From: Novosphingobium sp.
GTDB taxonomy: Bacteria; Pseudomonadota; Alphaproteobacteria; Sphingomonadales; Sphingomonadaceae
Length of the DNA: 11,378 nucleotides
Direction of reading: 5' to 3'
NCBI GenBank assembly: GCA_027490345.1
Contig: JAIXYF010000410.1
Coordinates: 1-11,378, forward strand
Shown: positions 6,261 to 11,378 of the stretch, piece by piece
Layout: each line of letters starts with the position of its first letter
How positions within the stretch are numbered: the first letter of the stretch is position 1
Made by a program: the position numbers and the translations under genes
Notes under the pieces: model-generated
Told to the model about the DNA's origin: nothing
Databases searched by the model: none
Seen by the model: the letters and a program-made list of their open reading frames with translations, nothing else

Positions 6261-8657
6261 TTAGAACTTGTAACGCAGTTCGGCCATGAACGTGCGCGGC
6301 GCACCTGGAACGACCGTGTTGAACTGGAACAGTTCTCCAGTGGCAATACCGCCCACATAGTAGACCTGATTGAAGGCGTTCTTGAGGTTGGCCGACAGCG
6401 ACCAACCCGCCTTGGTATCCGCCAGACCGAGGCGGAAGTTCACCAGCGTGTAGCCCTTGATGTTTGCGCCAGGGCTGCGGTTTCCAGTAGATGCGAACCA
6501 GAACAACGACTGAGCATAAAGATCCGACCGCAAGCTGACTTCCATCGAATCACGAACCGGGACCGTCACTTCACCGAACGCCGAGCCTGTCCATTTCGGC
6601 GTATCAGGATAAGTCGCGAACGGGACTGGCACGCCGCCACCTATGGAAACGAGATTGTCGGTGAAACGGGCATTGGTGTAGTTCAGCGATCCACCCAAGT
6701 TCAGCCAGGATGCGGGCCGGATCGAACCATCAAATTCAAAGCCGGTGATCTTAGAGAACGGAACATTGACGGTTACCGCAGCTGGGGTTGAACCTAGCAG
6801 CGTGTAGGCCACGCGCTGCCCGTCCTTGATCCAGTTCTGATATCCAGCCAGATTGAACTGGACTGGAACACCGCCCATCTGGCCGCGATACTTGATACCG
6901 ATTTCGGCGTCGGTCAGGGTTTCGAGCCCATATTCATTGCCACCAGCGGAACCGAGACCGGGCTTGGGATTCTGGATGCCGTTGTAGCCTCCGTTCTTGT
7001 AGCTGCGGCGCGAGGCGAGATAGATCAGCAAGTTTGGATTGACCTGATACTGGAGGCCGAGTGTCCAGCTGAGATTACCAAAGGACTTGCGCTGATTGAA
7101 ATCGAACGTCGCTTGGACTGCTGGCGGCTCGTTGAAGGCCGTGTCTGCCGCGAGCGTATCGAACTTGATCTTCTCGTGCGTGTAACGCGCGCCGATCGTG
7201 ATGCCCAAGCCTTCAAGGCCCGTTGCCTCGCTAAGATCATAGGTGCCCTGCGCATAGCCCGCGATCATGTCGCGCGTGGTCAGCTTGTTGTAGTTGGTCC
7301 GCGAAGTGAGCGGGGGGAACTGCAGCAAAAGGCTGGTCGTCACGTTCACGTTGGTTTCGTGGCTGAGGAAGCCGCCGATCACGTAATCGAGATTTCCGCC
7401 GAACGCTTTGCCGACCAGTTGGAGTTCTTCGGAATACTGACGGGTGTCGTCGTTCTTGCCACCATCACCGTTGTCATCGATGCCATAGGGCGTGCCGTCG
7501 ATATCGCCCCTGATGCCATTCTGGAGATAAGTGTAACCGAAGATGTTGCGGATCTTGGTATCCGGCCCGACCTCGAACGACGTGATATTGGAGATGATGA
7601 TGTTGCGGCCGCGATAGACTGCCGGACCATCGGATTCGATCTCATACGGACCACGGGCCTTCTGGGTCGCCAGATACGACGCGAGACCACCGGGATCGAG
7701 CTTGGGGTTGGCGGCAGCATAGGCGGCAGCGCAGTTGTTCGTCGTGTCGTTGCAACCTGCGGCGCCACCGGTGAACGCGTTAATCAGGAAATTGTACTGC
7801 GCCTGATTGCCAAAATTGGTCAGTGCGATGAGCGGAATGAGCCCAGTTGGCTCAAGGCTATCGATCAAGCCACTCAGGCTGTTGCCGCCCGAGTGCAGGT
7901 AATCGACCACCAGTTCGTTCTTGATGGTATCGGAAAGCTTGAAGGTCAGGCTGCCGCGCAGGCCATAGCGATCGACATTGCCGGCGCGCGTATTGTTGAA
8001 CAGGTTGCGCTGATAGCCGTCGCGCTTTTCATAGAAACCAGCCACGCGTGCCAATACGTTCTCGCCGGCCAGCTGCACGTTGAGCGCGCCTTCCAGCTGG
8101 TAAGACTTGTAATTGCCAACCCGCCCGCTGAAGTACCCGCCGAAGTTCTCATCTGGCTTGACCGACGTGAAGAGCACCGCGCCGCCCGTGGAGTTGCGAC
8201 CAAACAGCGTGCCTTGCGGGCCCTTCAGTACCTGCACCGACTGCAGGTCGTAAAACGCAGAGGAACCGCCGCCGACACCGTCGAGCTGGATTTCGTTGAA
8301 ATAGGGCAGAACACCTGGGCGCGTATCGCTGAAGGCATCGAGCGACTGGCCGCGCAAGGCATAGTTAAGCTGGTTCGAATTGTAACCCGCGCGGATGATC
8401 AGGCCCGGACTGGCGGCCTGAAGATCGGCCTCGGTAACGATGGCCCGCTTGGCGAGGGCTTCACCGCTCACCACCGAAATGGCCACAGGCGTGCGCTCCA
8501 GCGCTTCGGCGCGGCGCTGCGCGGTCACGATGATCTCGCCCGACGGATCGCCGGCAGCAGCCCCGTCTTGCGCAGCCTGAGCAGCCTGTGCAGCGGTCGC
8601 ATTTGCGAGCGCCAGTGCTGTCAACGCGGATGCAATGCCAATCTTATGCTTGGTCAT
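6261..8657 (-). CDS. TonB-dependent outer-membrane receptor
   Basis: A 798-residue outer-membrane beta-barrel that would import a specific ligand using TonB-ExbBD energy. The N-terminus is a signal peptide (MTKHK, a hydrophobic run to about residue 20, then AxA sites near 22-29). A TonB box EIIVTAQRR follows at 41-49. The plug domain comes next, with RTPVAISVVSGEAL, LRGQS and VQVLKGPQGTLFGRNSTGGAV (141-161), then the barrel. It ends in ELRYKF with the terminal Phe used by the BAM complex. GCNDTTNNC probably forms a disulfide-closed surface loop. The start is set by AAGGGGAT (8663-8670 on the opposite strand) before ATG at 8657; an upstream in-frame Met at 8732 would spoil the signal peptide. 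This receptor type in sphingomonads is used for siderophores but also for organic substrates. The downstream monooxygenase favours a carbon-source ligand here. Confidence 0.96.
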   Translation of the reverse strand: MTKHKIGIASALTALALANATAAQAAQAAQDGAAAGDPSGEIIVTAQRRAEALERTPVAISVVSGEALAKRAIVTEADLQAASPGLIIRAGYNSNQLNYALRGQSLDAFSDTRPGVLPYFNEIQLDGVGGGSSAFYDLQSVQVLKGPQGTLFGRNSTGGAVLFTSVKPDENFGGYFSGRVGNYKSYQLEGALNVQLAGENVLARVAGFYEKRDGYQRNLFNNTRAGNVDRYGLRGSLTFKLSDTIKNELVVDYLHSGGNSLSGLIDSLEPTGLIPLIALTNFGNQAQYNFLINAFTGGAAGCNDTTNNCAAAYAAANPKLDPGGLASYLATQKARGPYEIESDGPAVYRGRNIIISNITSFEVGPDTKIRNIFGYTYLQNGIRGDIDGTPYGIDDNGDGGKNDDTRQYSEELQLVGKAFGGNLDYVIGGFLSHETNVNVTTSLLLQFPPLTSRTNYNKLTTRDMIAGYAQGTYDLSEATGLEGLGITIGARYTHEKIKFDTLAADTAFNEPPAVQATFDFNQRKSFGNLSWTLGLQYQVNPNLLIYLASRRSYKNGGYNGIQNPKPGLGSAGGNEYGLETLTDAEIGIKYRGQMGGVPVQFNLAGYQNWIKDGQRVAYTLLGSTPAAVTVNVPFSKITGFEFDGSIRPASWLNLGGSLNYTNARFTDNLVSIGGGVPVPFATYPDTPKWTGSAFGEVTVPVRDSMEVSLRSDLYAQSLFWFASTGNRSPGANIKGYTLVNFRLGLADTKAGWSLSANLKNAFNQVYYVGGIATGELFQFNTVVPGAPRTFMAELRYKF

Positions 8658-8698
8658 GAAAATCCCCTTCCCTTGAATGCTTCGGATTTTGCCATTGC

Positions 8699-8736
8699 CG
8701 CCTTGCCCGCCGGCTATGTCCGGCTTTGCCAAGGCG
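8699..8736 (-). promoter_or_regulatory. Two-part hairpin in the receptor 5' leader
   Basis: CGCCTTG (8699-8705) pairs with CAAGGCG (8730-8736). Inside it GCCGG (8709-8713) pairs with CCGGC (8720-8724) around a 6-base loop. The result is a 7-bp outer stem, an asymmetric internal loop (3 versus 5 bases) and a 5-bp inner stem. It lies about 40 bases upstream of the receptor start, inside the transcript predicted from the promoter at 8781-8809. It could control translation or mRNA decay. It shows no B12-box or other riboswitch core that I recognise. Confidence 0.45.
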
Positions 8737-8771
8737 TCGGGAATTATGCCCGCCCGAACGGATTTAGTTAG

Positions 8772-8783
8772 CCAGTTAACTGG
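8772..8783. promoter_or_regulatory. Perfect 12-bp palindrome, candidate repressor operator
   Basis: CCAGTTAACTGG is a perfect palindrome. Its upstream edge covers three bases of the receptor gene's proposed -10 hexamer, and the rest spans the likely transcription start. Dyad operators of TetR- or MarR-type repressors commonly sit there. No regulator gene is visible in the window, so the cognate protein is unknown. Confidence 0.55.
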
Positions 8784-8809
8784 ATAGATTCACCCCCGCC
8801 TTCTGTCAA
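8781..8809 (-). promoter_or_regulatory. Candidate sigma-70 promoter of the receptor-monooxygenase-ABM operon
   Basis: On the - strand a perfect TTGACA (complement of 8804-8809) is followed after exactly 17 bp by TATCCA (complement of 8781-8786). The -35 is consensus and the -10 matches three of six bases (TAT). The predicted start falls near 8774, giving a leader of about 115 nt. The weak -10 overlapping a palindrome suggests a regulated promoter. Confidence 0.55.
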
Positions 8810-8899
8810 CACAGTAGTTGAAAATCGGCAGGTCCCGGCTCGCCACAGTTGCTCTAGGCCAGCATTCCGGCATGAATGTGCGCAACGGGCAGGATATCC

Positions 8900-8915
8900 A
8901 AGGTCGGCAAAGGTC
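8900..8915 (+). repeat. Paired AAGGTC direct repeats one helical turn apart
   Basis: AAGGTC occurs at 8900-8905 and again at 8910-8915, start-to-start 10 bp, so both copies face the same side of the helix. They lie immediately before an AT-rich stretch with TATAAT at 8931-8936 and cover the place where a -35 element would be. This is the usual geometry for an activator binding as a dimer. Confidence 0.4.
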
Positions 8916-8930
8916 ATAAATTTTATTGCA

Positions 8931-8936
8931 TATAAT
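8931..8936 (+). promoter_or_regulatory. Consensus TATAAT in an AT-rich island, possible activator-dependent promoter
   Basis: TATAAT is a perfect -10 match on the + strand. At 16-18 bp upstream there is no TTGACA-like hexamer (CAAAGG or similar), only the AAGGTC repeats. If used, it would drive the SDR operon with a leader of over 300 nt. It may instead simply be part of an AT-rich, easily melted stretch (about 8914-8956). Confidence 0.3.
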
Positions 8937-9071
8937 CAATTGTTAAATGAGATTTTCGGCAAGTCAGAGCGGGCTGTGCCAGGGCGAGGCTACGGTCCTA
9001 TGCTCATCGTGCCGAACCCGCTTCGACACGCTCATGCGGAGCCAATGGGCCCTCGCACGAAGGCGATGGCA

Positions 9072-9099
9072 TTGACATTACACCAGTGAACGATATTTG
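9072..9099 (+). promoter_or_regulatory. Candidate promoter of the SDR operon
   Basis: TTGACA at 9072-9077 is a perfect -35. After a 16-bp spacer comes TATTTG (9094-9099), three of six matches to the -10. The predicted start is near 9106, leaving a leader of about 170 nt before the SDR gene. The same perfect TTGACA with weak -10 is seen at the receptor promoter. Confidence 0.4.
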
Positions 9100-9225
9100 T
9101 TGTTACGGCAGATGGTAAGCGCACATATCGATCGGGCAACGGCGTTGGCATCCAAAAAGTGGGCATCAGTGCCACGTAGGAACCACCGCTTCTGACCGAG
9201 CCGCTCCATCAAACCAAAGCGGGAT

Positions 9226-9240
9226 CAACGCGTTGGCCAA
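9226..9240. promoter_or_regulatory. Overlapping palindromes ahead of the SDR gene
   Basis: CAACGCGTTG (9226-9235) is a perfect 10-bp palindrome, and TTGGCCAA (9233-9240) is a perfect 8-bp one sharing three bases with it. They lie about 40 bp before the SDR start codon, in the predicted leader. They could be a regulator site, but short palindromes like these can arise by chance in GC-rich DNA. Confidence 0.25.
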
Positions 9241-9277
9241 TCAGGCGAGCAATCGCCCGGCAAAGTGGAGAGCTGAC

Positions 9278-10024
9278 ATGGGTAGATTGTCCGGCAAGGT
9301 CGCTATCATCACGGGTGCGTCACAAGGCATGGGCGAAGCCCACGCCAAAGCCTTTGTGGACGAAGGCGCCAGCGTGATCCTCACCGACATAAACGCCGTG
9401 GCTGGCGAAGCGCTGGCCGAGGCGCTGGGCAGCCAAGCCATGTTTGTGAAGCATGATGTCGCCAGCGAAGCCGGCTGGGCGGAAGTCGTTGCTGCCGGCG
9501 AAGCCCGTTTTGGTCGGGTCACCGTTCTGGTCAACAATGCCGGGATCATCGGTACCATCGCCAAGACGGCTGACCTTTCAGCGGCCGATTTTGCACACGT
9601 CTGCGCGGTCAACCAGACTGGCGTGTTTCTGGGCATGCGCGCGGTCCTACCCTCGATGATCGCCAGCGGCGGCGGTTCGATAGTGAACATCTCCTCAACC
9701 TCGGGCATGATCGCCAACGTCGGGACGCCCAATCTTGCCTATGCGGGCAGCAAGTTCGCGGTGCGCGGCATGACCAAGCAGGTCGCTGTCGAATATGGCG
9801 ACCAGAACATCCGTGCCAATTCGGTCCATCCGGGCTACGTCAAAACCCCGATGATGGTCGCCGCAACCGATGAGAATGGCGGCGGTGCAGCGGCAGGTAT
9901 TCCGCTGCGCCGTTTTGCGGAGCCGTCGGAGATTTCGCCGCTAGTGGTTTTCCTCGCTTCGGACGAATCCTCGTTCATCACCGGCACCGAGCATGTCATC
10001 GATGGCGGCATGATCGTTTGCTAA
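9278..10024 (+). CDS. Short-chain dehydrogenase/reductase (classical SDR, hydroxysteroid-dehydrogenase-like)
   Basis: A 248-residue classical SDR that should interconvert a secondary alcohol and ketone with NAD(H). Visible elements are the nucleotide loop TGASQGMG (12-19, TGxxxGxG), an acid after strand 2 (Asp37 in ILTDIN) that favours NAD(H) over NADP(H), NNAG (86-89), and the full catalytic tetrad: Asn112 (VNQTGVFLG), Ser140 (NISSTSG), Tyr155 and Lys159 (YAGSK). PG and the C-terminal GTEHVIDGG are as expected. The general pattern (RLSGKVAIITGASQGMGEAHA, VRGMTKQVAVEY) recalls 3-alpha/20-beta-hydroxysteroid and cyclohexanol-type dehydrogenases, though specificity cannot be set by eye. The start is ATG 9278, with GGAG (9267-9270) seven bases before it. 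A TTG start at 9233 would add 15 residues not found in the family. The next gene follows by 25 bp, so these form an operon divergent from the receptor. Confidence 0.93.
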   Translation: MGRLSGKVAIITGASQGMGEAHAKAFVDEGASVILTDINAVAGEALAEALGSQAMFVKHDVASEAGWAEVVAAGEARFGRVTVLVNNAGIIGTIAKTADLSAADFAHVCAVNQTGVFLGMRAVLPSMIASGGGSIVNISSTSGMIANVGTPNLAYAGSKFAVRGMTKQVAVEYGDQNIRANSVHPGYVKTPMMVAATDENGGGAAAGIPLRRFAEPSEISPLVVFLASDESSFITGTEHVIDGGMIVC

Positions 10025-10049
10025 GGCGGCTGGTGCTGGAGACCCTAAG

Positions 10050-11021
10050 ATGATCACTGCTCAGGATTTCGCGTTCCACCCCCGTGACCCGGGGGATGTG
10101 CATTGGACCGAAACGCTGTTCCTGATCTTTTCGGTGCCCGAAGCGGGCATCAGCGGCAATATCTACAATCTGGCCCGGCCCAATCTCGGCGTCTGCCACA
10201 GCTCGATCGAGATCCATAAAGGGCTCAGCCTGCATCCCTGGCAGATCGAGCACAACGACGCGCAGATGCATTTGCCCTGCCCCGAGCGCTTCGACAAGTT
10301 CACGCTGGCCAATGGCCTCTCGTTCCAGGCGCACAGCGCTCGCGATTGCGCATTTCAATACCAGTCGCTCGATGGCAATTGCGCGCTCGACATCACCTAC
10401 AGCGCGGTATGCGATCCCTTCGATCCTCACGATCCGGCGGAAAACCCGCTGATCGCCTCGTCCAAGCTCGCGGGCTATGATGGCTGGAACACCGGCCACA
10501 TGGAAAGCAAGGGCCGCGTCACCGGCACGCTCTCGCTCCATGGCCGCGAGTACAAGGTCGATTGCACCGAGGGCATGAACAAGAGCTGGGGGCCGCGCAA
10601 GGACTGGGGCAGCAAGGGCGGCACCTGGGTCCATGTCAACTTAGGCCCCGACCTCGGCGCATTCCTCGTCCTGGGACTCGAGTTCGAGAACAAGGAGGTC
10701 GTCTACGGCCCCTTCAAATTCGGCTACGTGGTTATCGACGGCGAACGCCGCCCCCTCGTTCGGGCCACCATGCGCGCGCAGCGGTTCGATATGCTGGTTA
10801 CCCGCGCCGTGGTCGAGTTCGAAGACGACCGTGGCAATTGCTGGAACGCGGTCGGCACGACTGTTGCTGCCGCACCGTGGTATAACTTCAATCCGTCGAG
10901 CGCGGCTTTCCAGACCCTGATGCGCTGGGAAAGCGGAACCCGCGTCGGACACAGCCATATCGCCGATTTTGCCGGGCTCGCGCACCTTTCGCGCGGGATG
11001 GCCGACCAGCATGACACCTGA
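10050..11021 (+). CDS. DUF7064-type, CrtC/AttH-like protein of unknown function
   Basis: A 323-residue protein with no signal peptide or membrane span, rich in aromatic and beta-strand-like segments. GHMESKGRVTGTLSLHGREY (149-168), followed by DCTEGMNKSWGPRKDWG (171-187), matches the pattern I associate with the DUF7064 family and its lipocalin-like relatives (hydroxyneurosporene synthase CrtC, AttH). There a xxSWGPR motif follows a GRVxG strand. The more usual RDxSWG acid appears replaced here (MNKSWG). CrtC-type proteins hydrate terpenoid double bonds, so action on an isoprenoid or steroid-like hydrophobic compound is conceivable, but no activity is established for this branch. The start is supported by GGAGA (10038-10042) seven bases before ATG. 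It lies 25 bp after the SDR and overlaps, or nearly touches, the next gene. Family naming is from memory and unverified; the operon context is firm. Confidence 0.72.
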   Translation: MITAQDFAFHPRDPGDVHWTETLFLIFSVPEAGISGNIYNLARPNLGVCHSSIEIHKGLSLHPWQIEHNDAQMHLPCPERFDKFTLANGLSFQAHSARDCAFQYQSLDGNCALDITYSAVCDPFDPHDPAENPLIASSKLAGYDGWNTGHMESKGRVTGTLSLHGREYKVDCTEGMNKSWGPRKDWGSKGGTWVHVNLGPDLGAFLVLGLEFENKEVVYGPFKFGYVVIDGERRPLVRATMRAQRFDMLVTRAVVEFEDDRGNCWNAVGTTVAAAPWYNFNPSSAAFQTLMRWESGTRVGHSHIADFAGLAHLSRGMADQHDT

Positions 11022-11378
11022 CCCAAAGAGTGGGACAAAGCCGCACACCATGACCGACGACACCAACCGGCAGCATCCCAGTGATGCCTTCATCGACGCG
11101 GTCCGCGCGCGGTTTCCCACCGAGCGCGAAGTGGACACCGTGCTCACCCGCAAGATGCGCCGCCGCAATGGTCCTTCGTTTCAGGCGGTTGCACTGGATA
11201 CGCTAGTGGATGGCACCGAGCGGCTGATCACCAATCAGGTCGGCTATCCGGTCAAGATCGCAGACACGCGCTGGCTTTCAGGTGGGGCATCCAAGCTGCA
11301 GATGCTGTTCAACCTTCACTGGCGCGGACAAAACGCCGATAGCCAAGTGCAAACCAGTACCCCGATGGTGCTGCGCAT
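11011..11378 (+). CDS. Putative APH-family phosphotransferase, N-terminal part (cut by window edge)
   Basis: An open frame runs from ATG 11011 to the right edge, about 122 codons without a stop. The start overlaps the previous stop by 11 nt (ATGACACCTGA); an in-frame ATG at 11050 is the alternative, and neither has a strong Shine-Dalgarno. The segment has an N-terminal helix (AFIDAVRARFPTEREVDTVL), a basic patch RKMRRR, then RWLSGGASKLQMLFNLHW and TPMVLR. The GGASK-(x)n-F-x-L-x-W pattern followed by a PMVLR strand looks like the glycine-rich loop and lysine-strand region of aminoglycoside-phosphotransferase-type kinases. Such kinases are frequent in catabolic clusters; LvaA phosphorylates 4-hydroxyacyl-CoA in levulinate degradation. 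The catalytic HGD and DxD motifs would lie beyond the window, so the call is tentative. Confidence 0.6.
   Translation, partial: MTPDPKSGTKPHTMTDDTNRQHPSDAFIDAVRARFPTEREVDTVLTRKMRRRNGPSFQAVALDTLVDGTERLITNQVGYPVKIADTRWLSGGASKLQMLFNLHWRGQNADSQVQTSTPMVLR

Larger units (their letters stand above)
8658..9277. other. 620-bp divergent intergenic control region
   Basis: No convincing gene lies here on either strand. From left to right it holds the receptor's Shine-Dalgarno and a leader with a two-part hairpin (8699-8736); a 12-bp palindrome (8772-8783) overlapping the -10 of a TTGACA promoter for the receptor; an inverted pair CATTC/GAATG (8863-8867, 8874-8878); paired AAGGTC repeats and an AT-rich island with TATAAT (8900-8956); a segment at about 9016-9042 resembling dispersed sphingomonad repeats; a second TTGACA (9072-9077); and palindromes CAACGCGTTG (9226-9235) and TTGGCCAA (9233-9240) just before the SDR gene. 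The AT-rich island stands out from the GC-rich surroundings. Confidence 0.75.

Noticed and set aside
8658..8732. Upstream in-frame start for the receptor adding 25 residues
   Set aside because: It would bury the signal peptide. The Met at 8657 has a good Shine-Dalgarno and begins a normal signal sequence.
7113..8771. A 552-codon open frame on the + strand opposite the receptor gene
   Set aside because: It mirrors the high-GC receptor gene in antisense, has no recognisable domain and has a composition typical of shadow frames. The receptor on the other strand has a signal peptide, TonB box, plug and terminal Phe.
8658..8780. Cobalamin riboswitch in the receptor leader
   Set aside because: Suggested by the gene type, but no B12-box-like core was found and the leader is too short for the full fold.
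9233..9277. TTG start for the SDR gene adding 15 residues
   Set aside because: The added residues are unlike the family N-terminus, and ATG 9278 has GGAG at the right distance.

Overview
The window is GC-rich accessory DNA. It looks like a Sphingomonadales-type alphaproteobacterium (Novosphingobium, Sphingobium or a relative). This rests on high GC and GC-rich codon use, a TonB-dependent receptor whose mature N-terminus carries the EIIVTAQRR-type box common in that order, and a mix of CoA-dependent catabolic enzymes, a luciferase-like monooxygenase, an SDR dehydrogenase and a CrtC/AttH-like protein of unknown function. The assignment is an inference; no rRNA or marker gene is present. I see no tRNA, insertion sequence, CRISPR array or attachment site.

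Layout. (1) Bases 1-4586, + strand: four tightly packed genes, namely an acetyl-CoA hydrolase/CoA-transferase family protein (5' end outside the window), a beta-keto acid cleavage enzyme (BKACE, DUF849), an adenylate-forming acyl-CoA ligase, and a crotonase with a FadB/FadJ-like C-terminal extension. Junctions are 2 bp, a 17-nt overlap and an ATGA overlap, so this is an operon that probably starts upstream. (2) Bases 4600-8657, - strand: a TonB-dependent receptor, then an LLM-class (limonene-monooxygenase-like) flavin monooxygenase, then a small antibiotic-biosynthesis-monooxygenase (ABM) domain protein. Strong hairpins lie between the genes. This unit converges on the first with only 13 bp between stop codons. 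(3) Bases 8658-9277: a 620-bp divergent control region. It holds a TTGACA promoter for the receptor with a perfect palindrome at its -10, a structured receptor leader, an AT-rich island with a TATAAT and paired AAGGTC repeats, and a candidate promoter and palindromes ahead of the SDR gene. (4) Bases 9278-11378, + strand: an SDR dehydrogenase, a DUF7064/CrtC-like protein, and the start of a gene that looks like an APH-type phosphotransferase, cut by the right edge.

Working model (inference). The window resembles a catabolic island for a hydrophobic, probably alicyclic (terpenoid- or steroid-like) compound. The receptor imports it. The SDR oxidises an alcohol to a ketone. The LLM enzyme oxygenates it, possibly opening a ring in a Baeyer-Villiger-type step. 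The ligase makes an acyl-CoA, the crotonase hydrates an enoyl-CoA, BKACE splits a 3-oxo acid using acetyl-CoA, and the CoA-transferase recycles CoA. The substrate cannot be read from the sequence. The ABM protein, the DUF7064-like protein and the kinase-like protein are the parts with no assigned role, and so are where new biochemistry is most likely.
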